Shown here piece by piece: positions 35,030 through 47,052 of a DNA stretch of 64,000 bases. The position numbers were made by a program, and so were the translations under genes. The notes beneath the pieces are model-generated. The model searched no databases, was not told the origin of the DNA, and saw only the letters and a program-made list of their open reading frames with translations. Position 1 is the first letter of the stretch, and every line of letters begins with the position of its first letter. Source of the DNA: Lentinus brumalis (lineage: Eukaryota > Basidiomycota > Agaricomycetes > Polyporales > Polyporaceae); assembly GCA_001792895.1 (NCBI GenBank), contig MARA01000006.1, positions 1,240,001-1,304,000 of the forward strand. The letters are read 5' to 3'.

Positions 35030-38000
35030 ATGGCACGTCCAAAGCGTGCAACCCGCCCCAAGCCACAAAAACCCAAAAAACGGCACTGTCATTGCACGGA
35101 AGCTTGTGGGCGCAAGCTATCTAGGACAGCGAGACATCAGCATCGCCGGAGAGTACAGAACGCAGGTGCAGATGTATATGCTGCCTCAAGCACTGCATCC
35201 GAAGATGAAGGCCCGTATAACTCCTCCGACGAATATGGCGTTGGGCCAATGGGCGGTAGGCCAGCTTGTTGTAATTTGTGAGATAACTAGCTAATTTGTG
35301 TGGTCTATCAGGCATGGCCGTGGCAGACCTAGCGGTCAACTGAATGAGAACATGCCGCACCATGACCATGCTATTGCTGAGCCCGAGGATCAAGATGTCC
35401 AGGATGCAGAGGAAGAGTGGCAACCCGGGGAAGACCACTACAACCAAGACCATCAACACCATGACCATGCCGAAGGTGAGGAACCTGCTGGAGCATGGGA
35501 GAATCTACCCGAAGACGATCGTGTCCTACAAGCCGATGACGAGGACAACAACCCATCCCCCTCCCCATCCCCTTCCCCTTCCCCTTCACCACCTCCACAG
35601 AATGTCCCAGAGCAGATGAAGTACCAAGATCACTGGCAGAATAATGCAGCAGAGCTGTCCCGTCTGGTTGAGGTGGTCGGTGAAGAGTTGCTCCAACAGC
35701 TCGATGCGGAGGCCGCAGCAGAAATGCACGATGCCCGTAAGAGCACCTTTCTGAACTATCTCATCTGAAGGACACTGATGTACTACATTCCCAGGTAACT
35801 TGAACATTACGGAGGAAGAGCGCGACAACGTCTGCGCCTTTCGATTGCGGTTTCTTGCCAATGTCCCTCGCGCAACCTACAATGAGTTTCGCCATGCGTT
35901 CAGGCGCAAACTTGCGCTGAACTCCGACTGGGTCATCCTGCACCGAGTAGCTGCTTTGTCTGGGGTGCAGGCAAAGTGGTATGAGTGCTGTATCAACTCG
36001 TGCATCTGCTACGTTGATATATACTCAGAGGCCGTCGAATGTCCAGAGTGCTCTGAGCCTCGGTTGAGTCCATCCCGCCACCCCGGCGGTACTTCTGCTA
36101 CATTCCTCTGATTCCCCGCCTTTGCGCTCTCTTCCAATGCATACGCCTCATCCAACTCATGCAGTACCGGTCAAAATTCCAGCACAATCCAGAGCTCATC
36201 CTCGACGTGTTCAGTTCCGAGCACTACCAGAACTTGAAGGGGTCTCGTGTGGTGGTGGACGGCGAGGAGCTCAATCATCATCACTTTTCGGATCCGCGCG
36301 ACATCGCTCTTGCGCTATGCACCGACGCCTTCCTGCTATTTCAACGCCATCGCTCTGGTCCCTCTGCAACACCTCTGCTCTTGCTCAACTACAATCTCCC
36401 GCCTCAGGTTCGCACGCACCTGGAGAACTTGATTTGTCTTGGAGTCATTGGTGGTCCGGGCCAGCCAAAGCGGATCTGGACATATCTGGTACCCTTTGAA
36501 GAGGAGCTTGCCCAGCTCGCCCACGGCGTTCCAACCTTTGATGCCCTGAGCCGGTCATTCTTTGAGCTGTGTACCTATTGCATTCTGTGTCTAGGGGACA
36601 TCATCGCCATACAGAAGATGCTGAACATTCGTGGGGTGAATGCATGGACTCCGTGCCGGTCATGTCGCATACACGGGATCCTGATGCCGGGAAAGACCAA
36701 CTACTACATCCCCCTCAACTTACCCCAACAGCGTGGAGAGCAGCGGAAACGCTGGGATCCCGCAAGCCTCCCTCTTCGTACCCACGATGACATCCTGGTT
36801 CAGCTTGACAGTATGGCTGCAGCACCCACCGCTGCTCACCGTCGCCGCCTCGGTCAACATCACGGCTTCCGCCACGATGATCCTCACTGTATAGGCCCAG
36901 TTATTGGCCGCCGCGTACAGTCCACACTGGACTATGCCCGCTCCTTTCCATGGGATTGGATGCATCTGTTCTGCGAGAACAACATCCCGAATCTGGTGGC
37001 CATGTGGATGGGGCGATTCAGCGACTTGCGGCGCGATGAAGGGACTGGCCACTTCATTATCCCCGGCGCTATCTGGGAGGAGATTGCGAAGGAGACGAAA
37101 GCAGCGGTCAAGGACCTTCCAGCCGCTTTCGTAGGCTCCATTCCAGACATCATCATGCAACGCGACAAGTTCACCGCAGATACTTGGGCCTTCTGGTTCA
37201 TTTACATTGCGCCCATCGTCCTCCGCGGCCGCTTCCAGCACGAGAAGTACTATACTCACATGTGCGACCTTGTCAGCATCATGAGACGAACGCTCCAGTT
37301 CGAGGTAACCCGCACAGAAGTGGAGCAGCTCCGCCGGGACATAATCTCTTGGGTGGAGCGATACGAGGAGTACTACTATCAGTACAATCCCCAACGCCTC
37401 TCCGCCTGCCTCATGGTTGTACACGGTCTTTTGCACATTGTGGACGACATCCTCTACGCCGGCCCGGTATGGACGACCTGGACGTTTTTCATGGAACGTT
37501 TCTGTGGTAGCCTGAAGAGAGCCTTGCGTTCACGTTCTCATCCTTGGGCAAACCTGGACCGCCGAGCTCTCAACATTGCGCACGCACACCAGCTCCTGGT
37601 GAAGTACGACTTCGAGGATGAGCTTCTGCCTAGCCGCAAAGATCCTGACCGTGCTTCTGAAAACGAGACGATGATTCCTGGCTGTAAGTGTCTACTGGTG
37701 CAGATATACTAGTGTACTGACATGCAGACCTTCCAGATCCTCTAATCTACCTGCGCCGTCCTTGCCTGGCGAAATACGAGCCGTCAGATCCCATACGCCG
37801 CATCATTGCCCAATATCTCACAGGTCGCATCGGAGGCAAGCTCAGCATAGTCCAGAAGGCCTTGCCACGCTTCATTCCAGCCTGGGGAAAGATCCGCATT
37901 GGCGGCGGAGGCGACAAGATCCGAGCCATGGTGGCAGAAAACCAACGGATGGGAGTTCCTGAGCGTAACTCATCCTACATTCGGGTGAGTTCAAGCGGCA

Positions 38001-38471
38001 TCATCTGTCAGGCTGTATAGCTTACCAGCGCACAATAACCATGCACAGTACTCCATCCTGACAAGCACCCAGAATGGCGAACATGTGCAACTGCCTCAGT
38101 ATGGCCGACTCTTGGCCATTCTCGAGCTCTTCCTTGATCCTCTCCGACCGCGCATCTGGAAGGACCTTGCCGGGTCGACCCTCCTACTCGCCGTTATCAC
38201 CCCTTGCAAGACCAAAGGAGAAGACGCCACCCAAGTACTCACCATGTACAAGAAGTACGCGGCAGACATTGTCATTGATGTCAATGCTGTGGAAGCCGTC
38301 GTTGGCCGTGTTCGCTCGCGCAAATCCTGGGGCATCGTCGATCGCAGCAGTGCTCTTGCACGCACTGTATTTTCAACGGAGCATGACGGTGACAGAGGAC
38401 CAGCAGAAGAGGGGGATGATGAGCCAGACGACCTGCCGCAGGGGTCAGAGGAGGAAGAAGACGCCGAGTAG
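35030..38471 (+). CDS. Tnp2-family transposase (CACTA element)
   Basis: Transposase_21/Tnp2-type protein in six or more exons: 35030-35276, 35311-35736, 35795-37683 (with a frame problem), 37728-37984 and 38049-38471. The N-terminus is basic with a short Cys/His cluster (RHCHCTEACGRKL), then acidic and Pro/Ser repeats. The core is typical: CCINSCICYVD ... VECPECSEPR, YFCYIPLIPRL, DPRDIALALCTDAF, LLLNYNLPPQVRTHLENLIC, TPCRSCRIHGI, DWMHLFCENNIPNL and MERFCGSLKRALRSRSHPW. It ends in an acidic tail. Between SEPR and ESIPPPRRYF (about 36060) the frame changes without a credible intron, suggesting a 1-nt loss. It is probably inactive unless this is a sequencing error. Confidence 0.8.
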
Positions 38472-38749
38472 AACACCAGAGTAGCAGGAAAAATCTGTCG
38501 AGGAAAACGAGAGGTAGATCTCAATGAGAGGTTACAGGGCGAGGTGATCGTCTGGTACACTCAGAGCGACCAAGAGCTGGATGGATGCAACAGCACCTGA
38601 ACTGTGTGCTGCCGCGGCGCCTCCTGACCTTGCAGGCGCCCAGAAGGTCCAGCCTGCAAAGTCTAGTCGCCCTACCACCTACCAGCTGTCCGCCAAACGG
38701 TTTGGGAAGAGCTTCTTCGTGTAGAAGCTTGCAGTCCCGCATGCACCTG

Positions 38750-38976
38750 AACAAGCAGTGATTTAAATTGGCAAATTGCTCCGAGCAATGCTTTGAATTG
38801 TATCAAAGAATGGTTATAAGCAGTGCTTTTATAAGCCAAGGTAATCATGGTTGTAAACGGCGCTTAGAAGTGTACAGTTATTACAAGTGTGGCAGTGTTA
38901 ATTGCTACAAGCAATGGTTTCGGAGTTTCATTGCGGATCACAATGCTTTTAATGCGGTTTACTTCCCGCAGTGGTG
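38750..38976. repeat. Right subterminal/terminal region of the CACTA element
   Basis: Read on the minus strand from about 38976: CACTGCGGGAAGTAAACCGC, then repeated words CATTGCTTGTAGCAATT, GCACTGCTTATAACC and GCATTGCTCGGAGCAATTTG. Inverted and direct CATTGCT motifs of this kind are normal transposase-binding subterminal repeats of CACTA elements. Confidence 0.55.
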
Positions 38977-40427
38977 AGCGTCTAGACAAGTCCGAGGGAA
39001 GGGAGATGGTTCGCGGTTCGTCATGTATACAAGTCCAAAATTACGGCCTTGAAGGAGCCGACTAGACTCAGCACCTACAGGGGGTTGCATCGGTGAGCGT
39101 TCATGATCGTGCACAAGGCTGACACTGAGATATCGACGGAGAAGACGAATGCTCCCTAGTCGAGAGCCTCCTGAGCAAAATACCCAACAGAAACCTCACA
39201 ACGCGAAACGACTATCAGAATAGTCCTGACCACCCCTCATACCGAACTGTCGCAGAAGACTCACGCAATGTAGCCATCGATCCCATGTGTGTGATCCTTT
39301 CCGAAGCTCCAACATGCGACGACACCAGTTTCCACTGCCTCCCATGGTGACTAGCACCCCATGGCATTGGCAGCGAGGACTGGTGCTACATGTTGTCAGT
39401 CGGAAGAGCCGTTCACCACATGGTAACCGTGCATCACATCGCGAGTGCAGTTGCACTGTCAGCGCCCACCATAGCTTCTGCCAAGCTGCAAACCCTGGCG
39501 CCGGCGAACGACACCGAATCGCATTGCTTGGGATAGCCGAGGGCACGTCGTACGAGCGTATATCTGGCCGAGCCATGCTACCGACGCAGCACGGCTCGAG
39601 TCCAAGCGATAGGGTGGATAGAGGACGTACGAACCCAACATACGATCGCGTACTCACATATAAGGGGGCTGGAATATGGCCTGTATCGGCACTGGACTTC
39701 TTTCTTCTACTTCGGAGGCAGGCAAATGCACTCAACTGTTGTTGTATACACGAGAGAGCCACAAGTAAGGAGACGAAGGGAGACGAGGAGACCTGCATAG
39801 ACGGAGAGGTCGGAAGCCGGTACAGGGGCGGCGGGAGACGGCGGGCCGGTCCGAGCCACCGCACCAGACCGCACCGGTCAATATTCTGAACGTCAATCGC
39901 GCAACCTCCGTGTCACTGTCTCTTGACCGCACTCCGTACCAGGCTCTCACTCAAGTACGCACCCGACTCGAATTGATTGTGCAGTAGCCAGCATCCTACT
40001 GGGAAGACATCACGCTCTGCTGGACGGCGGCTCAGGCTCAGTGACCACCTGCAGCTGCTTGAACGTCTCCTCGGTGCGTGCGAACCGCTACGCCGGCATC
40101 ACTCAATGCTTGGGCATAGGTATACAGCTTGAGCATCTGCTCCGGTGAACAGCGTCGAGACAAGTGATCGGTACATAGTTCATCAAGCCTCAGGCGTCTG
40201 CGCACCTTGTACTTTGCACCCCGGGGAACAACACAAGCCAGGTTCGTAACAGTCCTAGCTTTGTGTGCATTGCTGAACAACCTCACTGTTGCAGGTGTGC
40301 ATTGTATAATGATTTTTTTGTGCCGCTGATCTTGATCTGTGGCGACCAAACCCTGCAGATCAGAGGTACTCCAGGCTTCCATCAAGACTGATACCCCCCT
40401 ACATATAAGTAGTGCTCATGCGCCGCC
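38977..40427. other. Intergenic region, promoter of F-box paralogue 3 at its right end
   Basis: No gene recognised between the transposon end and the third F-box gene; open frames at 39.2-39.9 kb on both strands lack motifs. The segment 40201-40281 is similar, in the gene's orientation, to 13579-13675 upstream of paralogue 2. Confidence 0.45.
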
Positions 40428-42188
40428 ATGTGTAGCATCGTGGCAGACTTCCACCTCGTCTCGACCCCCATGTCCGACAGCGCCACATGCCTGGCCCTGG
40501 CCATTCCCGAAGTCCTTGAGGAGGTGCTCTACCACTTCTCTCCAGTGCGATGCTGGGGAACAGCGTTTCCGCCCTTATCCGTCCATGATCTTGTCAACCA
40601 AGTTATGCGTGTCGATCGGACGTCCCTGGCACGTTGCGCCCTGGTCTGCAGAACATGGTCGTCCTACGCCCTCGATGTGCTGTGGGCTGCTCTTCCGGAC
40701 AGCATATCACCTCTCCTCAGGCTGTTTCCACACCTTCAAGAGTGGCTACGTTTCAATCGAGATTCCTCGATGGTGAGCTCCTTCACCCGATAGCAATGTA
40801 CCTGCTCATGTTTCGTCCGACAGAACAAACAACCACCTGAGAGGTACCAGATCCCCGAATCAGACTGGCGCCGCTTCCAGCAATACGCCAGCCGCGTGAG
40901 ATGCGTCCTATACTACCGGCAGCGCAGCTATCTAACTCCATCCGAGTGCATTTCTGTTCGAGGTCGCACCCCGTTCAATGATGGCTCCGCAATGTCTCTT
41001 TTTGCTCAGCTCTGCGAGATCAATGGCGGGCAGCCCATACTGCCGAACCTTCACATCCTCCAGTGGTCGTTGCACATCACTCCTTCTTGCCTACTCGCAC
41101 TTCGCACTCTCGCAGGGCCTCGTCTGACAACGCTGTACATAGAAGGTATCTATTGCATGCCGCCCATGCAAGAAGATACAGAAATTGCGGTCGCCCTTGC
41201 CACTGTGAGGGTGGCTTGCCCCACGCTGGAACATCTTCGCATCACCGGGGCGCGCTCGATTAGGGCCACATTGAATCACAGCGGAGACCACGTCTTACGT
41301 CACTTCCAGAACATCCGTTCAGTCCAGTTAGATCTCGCCGTCGTCGTCGATCCCACCCTATGTGCTCTTGCCCTCCTCCCTCGCCTTGAAGTTATGGACG
41401 TCACCATTCGGCCCGACCTGCCAGGCCCCCGGGACGCGTACAAGCGCAACGCATTTTCGGCTCTGCGGGAGCTTACGGCCAGAGGGTACGCGCGGGAGGT
41501 CGGAGAGTTCTTGCAGTATCTTACCTCCCCCCGGCTCTCATTCATCAAGCTCCTAATTTACCATGGTCGCCTCCAAGGCTACTCCGTCGTCCAGCACGAT
41601 GCCATAAAGTGCGTCGCAGCACTGTCCCTGCTCCCATGGGCCAAGACGCTCGCAAAGCTGCATCTCCACATCTATCTCCGCCAGCGTCTGGACGACGAGG
41701 AGGGGCTCAAGTTGGACGCTATCCTACGACCCTTGTTGTCGATGTGTCAGCTGGAAGAGGTCACCTTGCGCCTAACCGAGGTGGAAGTGACCGATGCCAA
41801 CCTTGACACGATCGCGGCCGCCTGGCCATCGCTCAGGACCCTCAGCTTGTGTTCCTTGTCCTCCGAAATCTGGCAGCGCCTGGCGTCCGCTGTAGTGGTT
41901 CCCCTCCGGAGGCCTTCGCTGCTCCGTATCATCGATTGGGCGATCAGGAGGCCCGGATTACAGTCGCTCGAGGTGGAAGCGGCGGCAGTCTCGCCGGATG
42001 AGCTCAGGGAGATTCAGGACATTGCTCGGAACCTCGCATCTCCGCAGATGAACTTGGTCCAGTTCAATTGCCTGACCAGCGAGGACGACAGGTTGGAAAC
42101 CGCGTTGTCGTGCTTGTTTCCTAAGGCCGTGCTGGGGTTGTCCGCCGAGAGGCGCGAGAGCATCCGATATGCCGCGGAGGTACGCTGA
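40428..42188 (+). CDS. F-box/LRR-like protein, paralogue 3
   Basis: Likely SCF ubiquitin-ligase adaptor. Exons 40428-40772 and 40824-42188 join in phase 0. It has an ATG one exon position further out than paralogue 2 (MCSIVADFHLVSTPMSD). The F-box reads AIPEVLEEVLYHFSPVRCW ... LARCALVCRTWSSYALDVLW. The leucine-rich part shares NGGQPILPNLHILQW, LRTLAGPRLTTLYIEG and LDTIAAAWPSLRTL with the other copies. The C-terminus QFNCLTSEDDRLE ... LFPKAVLGLSAERRE is intact and shows what paralogue 2 has lost. A GTACGCTGA donor-like sequence at the very end is shared with paralogue 2, so a further small exon cannot be excluded. Confidence 0.87.
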
Positions 42189-42732
42189 AAACCACTATGT
42201 CGTATCATCACTACTGACGCCGAACAACCGAAATCACAGACCACTGAGAATACGACTTGGTAAGCACTACAATGCGACGCTGCTGCGTACGTGATTCACA
42301 CAACATAACATGGAATGAACTCAAGGAATGGCGATCGAAGACAGACTGCAGAAGGCTCTGACAACAGTGTACTAGTAGAACAATTGATATGTGGCATACG
42401 TAGGTCGAGGTTAAGTGAGTACGTGAATCGGAGTGTGGCATGCCAGTGGATCGGCCGGGAGCCTGCACAGCGCGAGCCCCTCCGAGGGCTGCCGCGCCAT
42501 GCGCATCGGAAGCCATGCATCTAGCCGCCGTTTCTTCATATGCTCGACATAGTCAGTACATAAGAAACAGTTGCATTTCGAAGTGTCCGCGGGATCCTGG
42601 GAGGTCGCGGTCTTCGAGTCGAAAAAGGCAACTCAGACGCCTGTTGTCGCGGCCCCGGCGGTGTCCTCAACAGTGCACGCTTGACACTTGACCAGGGTCT
42701 TGTCTGCTTGCCATATAATATCCTATAATCTC
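42189..42732. other. Intergenic region
   Basis: Between two plus-strand F-box genes of different families. It should hold the 3' untranslated region of paralogue 3 and the promoter of the FBXO31-like gene. Nothing else was recognised. Confidence 0.5.
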
Positions 42733-44151
42733 ATGTCGTCTCTTCCTTTTGACATCATCCATACACTGGTCGACTTTACTTTTGTCGGCGACCTCATCAA
42801 CTTCTGTAGCACTTGCAAGGCGCTGCATCACCATCTCGCAAACGACTCTCTATGGAAGAGACTGTGTGCCTCGTACGGACTCAGAGACTTCACGCACTTC
42901 GGAGGTCTCTCTCCGTTTACTATTTACACCGAACTTGTCTACCGGTACGGTCCCATCCTTGGCTTATGGGCCAACGACCACCCGTTCCGGGGAAACGTCA
43001 TGGAGTTCAGGCTCTTTGCCGGAGATGAGGTCGAGCAGGGAGGGATCATAGGAGAGATTGTGTCCTTTGGTATGCACGTTGATCGCGATCCCACTCCCCC
43101 TTCGTACATCCGTGCCACGAAGATCAGTTTTGAGCCCGAACACAGCGAAGAGGAAGCTAGGCTGCTCAACGACACTGCAGAGCCCGACGCTCACGCGGAG
43201 GCCCGCGTATTCTGCTGCGATGACCCGTCCATGTTCACTGCTACGCGGCACTCCGCGACTCTCCACGTCTGCGCCGAGACCACGACGAGACATCATCTCC
43301 AATTCTATCTCAAGACGGTAATCCTTCCAGACTTCCCGCAGCCCTCTACAGCCTGGTACGATGAGTCCCCACGCCTACCTCACCTCCCCGCGCAACCCGA
43401 CTTTCAACAGGACCAGAGCTCGATTGTCAAGATCTACCCTGCGGTTCGGCTCCCCATGATCTGGACAGGTCCCTCTGACATCCCCAAACCGCCGGCAATA
43501 TCCATCTGCTGTTTGCGTAGTCGGGAAGAATGTCCGTGCGCGGCCCTTCACGTTCCCTCCGTGCCGTTCGAGTCTCTCGACCAACGTCTGCCCCGTTACT
43601 ACCCTGTCAAACGCGCCATGTTGCCAGGCGTGGAGCCTCGGTCTCCGGACTGGTCGCTGCAGACGATGGAGGGCCTCTGGTACGGCGCGTACGGCTTCAG
43701 TGGGACGGAGCTCCTGTACCTGACCTACGAACCCAATGATTCTGGTAACGTTCTCGTCGCTACGAAGATCACTGGCGACGTGCACATCCCACGCGGGTGG
43801 ATCAGCTGGGCATTGCAGGTCCTGGAGGAGGGTAGTGACGATGCACAAGCCTTCCGAGACCATTGGACTCAGTCGCTTCCTGCTGATGCCGCCAGGGGAG
43901 ACTCCGCATCGTCGTCTCCTGCGCGCATCATGTGTGGAGGAGGTTCCTTGGCCGCACAAGGGTTCGTGTGAGTATAATTTGTCCTTCGCAACCGAGCCGT
44001 GAACTGATCGTAGGGTACCACCAGGAACGTCACGTCCTGTGCTATCACAGGAGGCGTGATAAACGCAGACGAGCTTCAGATCTACTGGCCGCACTCGTTC
44101 CGCACGTATCGCAGGTACACAGGCCGAGACGTTGGACCCATGCATTCCTAG
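42733..44151 (+). CDS. FBXO31-like F-box protein
   Basis: F-box protein of the FBXO31/YDR306C type, expected to work as an SCF adaptor. Exons 42733-43965 and 44014-44151 join in phase 0 (GTGTGAGT donor). The start MSSLPFDIIHTLVDFTFVGD begins the F-box (FCSTCKALHHHLANDSLWKR), followed by FGGLSPFTIYTELVYRYGPI and GLWANDHPFRGNVMEFRL. The C-terminal FBXO31 signature is clear: GLWYGAYGFSGTELLYLTY, then TKITGDVHIPRGWISWALQV. The second exon adds the usual end (VTSCAITGGVINADELQIYW, SFRTYRRYTGRD). It is unrelated in sequence to the LRR-type F-box paralogues next to it, so their adjacency is not a tandem duplication. Confidence 0.85.
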
Positions 44152-44390
44152 CGTCGAGCGTAGTGAATACATGCCGTACTAGCAGCTAGTGGGTGCTCCT
44201 GGCACAGGTCGCCGGCACGATTTTGCTATCAGCGTGCGGACGAGTCATGTCGGTGAGGAGAGCGTCGCACGTCGCGGCCTCTGCCACAGCGAACCAACTG
44301 CCCCTGACTTCATTAGGGGCCATATCCTGATCCTGACGTCTTCTCCTTGACCTCTACCGCCAGCTCTACTTTCCACTTCATCCTGCAGCA

Positions 44391-46604
44391 ATGGCTCCAC
44401 CAGCTCTCGGGCCCCACGGCGCCGTCACTGCAACAGGCGAAGATGTTCAGGAAGGCACACTCCGCCAGAGGAACAGCGGTGAGTTCAATCAGTGAGTGAG
44501 CCAGCATCGAGGAGAAGTCTCTGAGGATGCGAGTCAGATGAGAACCGATGGACTTGGGATCGCCAGACGGACATCTGGAAACCCGCAGTCAAATGGGGCG
44601 AGTTTTTCCGACGCTGGCGCAACCCCCATCTCGATATTGCACAGAAGTTGAACACGGCTGGGGCGACGATCACACTTCACGCAGCAGGAAGTCACCTTGA
44701 ACTCTCCTGGACGCAGCAGCAGGTCTACGTTCGCGAGGCGTACGTGCGAACTTATGAGCAGGTCTGGCTTTCGGCAGAGAGGAGCAGGGATGCGGGAGTA
44801 ATCCTCGCTGGGCAACCTAAAATCGGCGAGTACTTACTTCCTCTACGTTTACCGACCGCGGTCTCATACTCACCCGCCCTAGGAAAGACGATGTTCATCT
44901 GGTATCTAATCGTTCGTCTGCTGCAAGAAGGACAGGTCGTGTTGTTCTACCCTGGGAGTTACGAGATACTGCTCTTCTACCATGACAATGTCTACGCTGC
45001 GGCGCCTGACGCTGCCGATCTGTCCCTGCCCTGTTCCGTTCGCGGTGCGCAAGACGTCTGCGTGTGGTCCCTCTTCGATCTCCCAGAGCATTTCGACCCT
45101 CCAGAGATTCTGTGGGCTCCGATCTGCTTCCCGGTCACCGCCCTCTCTACTCGTTTTGAATGGACGAGACCGTTTCTGTCTTCTCGCGACGTCGAAGTAA
45201 TGGCCCTTCCGCTGTGGAGTCGTCAAGAGCTAAGTGATGGGTATGTGTGCCAAATATGAGACTAAGACGACCGCTTCCACAGAGCTTATACGTTGGCAGA
45301 TTTCTCCTATTTGACGAAGCGGACGAGTTCATGGCGAGCTTGGAACTCGATGTCCTGCAGTCTTGGCCCGACCCTCCCGTGCTGCCTGGGTACCCAGGCG
45401 TCGTTCAGCTTCTCAAAGAGGAGTATGCCGAGGAACGCCCTGCATCTGCGGAAGAGATGCGTCAAACACTCTTAGACATCGCCATAGATTACTTTGGCAC
45501 TGCTCCCAGTAACGTCTGGCACGGGTTGCTCCGTCCGCAAGAAGTGCTCAACGATCACCGCTACATCATAGCCTTGCTAGACTCTTACAAAAGCATCCGC
45601 CGGGTCGTCACAGCATTTCCCCAAGACATGCCTCTCCCGCCACCCTCCGCTGCGACACTGTATCGTGCGCTCTGCGTCTACCCGCGCCACAGAGACTACT
45701 ACGAGGACCCGCTCCTTTGGGGCGTCGACTTCAAGTCGACGTGGATCGCGAGGACGATATCCGCGGAGTATGTGGGTGATGCTCAGGTGGCCGACGTTTG
45801 TAGGCTCATCTCGAGCCCGGAACGCATCCCTTGGGCGCAGTCAATGGTTCGCCGCATGTTCGAGCCCCTCGTCCTTCGCATGTTCGCGAGCATACTAGCG
45901 TCCGACACGCGGCGCCAGTGGCCGCTTCTGCAGATGCACCGTGTCAAAGGTAGCGACGCCATGATCTTCGCGGTCGACCCCTCCTGTGCCGCACCAGCTT
46001 CGAGAGGGCTGCCCGTGGTCCTACGCGCAACGGAGGAATTCGAGACCACGCTCCCGATTTCGCTAGCGAGCAACACGTACTACGTTCCTGCTGGCACGAG
46101 TCTGCCCCCCGTGGATGCTTTTGCACTCGAGCTCGACGAGCGTGGACGCTCGGCGACGCTCTGGCTTATGCTCACGACAACGTCAGACTCGGAGAAGCAC
46201 GACGAGTCCGGGAGAAGGCGGCGCTGGATCCGCAGACTCGTTAGGGCACTGCAGGACAGGTTGTGCGGTCTGCCGGAGGCGCCCACGACGACGAAACGGA
46301 CGTACCGGACTCAACGGCCGCGCAAGAAGGCGAAGTTGGCGGGCCCTCCCACAGTGGTGATCCATTTCGTACTAGTACTTATCTCGCTGACAGATGAAGG
46401 TGGCCGTGTCGCGATTGAGATGCCCGAGTGGTGGGACGACGATATACGGGGTGTCGGTCGCAGAGGCGACGTATATTTGTTGCAGGTCCCCATCATGGTA
46501 GATACTTCTTCCTTCGGATTTTTTTGGTGAGTGCTGATATGCAGTATCTGCAGGCTTTCGTCAAGGAACTCGAGACTCGGATGCAAGTCAAAGGACGTCA
46601 CTGA
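44391..46604 (+). CDS. Crinkler-like P-loop NTPase family protein
   Basis: Member of the large Agaricomycete family often named Crinkler-like. Exons 44391-44478, 44538-44825, 44883-45240, 45285-46497 and 46554-46604 have matching phases. The N-terminus is hydrophilic, then WTQQQVYVREAYVRTYEQVW leads to the P-loop GQPKIGKTMFIWYLIVRLLQ. Further family landmarks are VVLFYPGSYEILLFYHDNVY, VCVWSLFDLPEHF, EVMALPLWSRQEL, VRRMFEPLVLRMFASILA and ASNTYYVPAGTSLPPVDAFA, and a basic patch (RPRKKAKLAGPP). The second intron has a GC donor (ATCG|GCGAGT) and splits the P-loop glycine codon. In oomycetes some relatives are cell-death effectors; in mushrooms the role is unknown. Confidence 0.8.
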
Positions 46605-47052
46605 TACGGTTTGTGCACAACGACGTGCTCGAAGCATTCTTCCAACTGTAACAGTACTACACGTTGCACTTGCCTCTTGCACGCTTTTACTGTAGGAAGT
46701 ATGACTACAAAAGTATCCTAGTGCACGGTGTCACATACATCTGGTCGGACACATCGATACAAACTGCGACAACATTGATCGCCGTCAGGCATGATAAGTA
46801 GTCGACCCGTGGACATTGGGGTGCTAATAGAGCGTATGCTTGGCCCCAGCTCGCTATTGCCTTCCTGAATGCCGGACGCTGTGGCTCCGAAGGTGAAGTT
46901 GCATGCGGAAAGCTCTTGCGGCGTCGACGGAGTGGCAGGGCTGGGAATGCATTGTCTCCTGCGAGTGCGGGTGAGAGAGGAAAGGAGGCGAAAAGGTGGC
47001 GAGTACAAGACGATGTGTTGGAAGGCCAGGCTGATGGCTCGGATCGACAGAG
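46605..47052. other. Intergenic region between convergent genes
   Basis: Holds the 3' untranslated regions of the Crinkler-like gene and RPR2. No other feature recognised. Confidence 0.5.

Larger units (their letters stand above)
31790..38976. mobile_element. CACTA (EnSpm)-type DNA transposon with two divergent genes
   Basis: Defined by the Tnp2 transposase gene (35030-38471, plus) and its divergent partner (31799-34764, minus), which share a promoter region of about 265 bp. The right end is suggested by dense subterminal CATTGCT/AGCAATG words (38.75-38.96 kb) and the final GCAGTG at about 38970, i.e. CACTGCGGGAAGT read inward. No matching left end lies just outside 31.79 kb. The best CACTG sequences on the left are at 23.4-23.7 kb, so the left limit given here is only the gene limit. 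Confidence 0.6.

Noticed and set aside
35030..38471. KDZ-type (Kyakuja-Dileera-Zisupton) transposase
   Set aside because: The motifs PRDIALALCTDAF, NYNLPPQVRTHLENLI and CRSCRIHG are those of Tnp2/Transposase_21 (CACTA), not of KDZ elements.
38977..40427. 222-codon minus-strand frame at 39.2-39.9 kb
   Set aside because: Unusual composition (Cys, Arg, Ser) without motifs, matched by an equally long frame on the other strand; probably chance.
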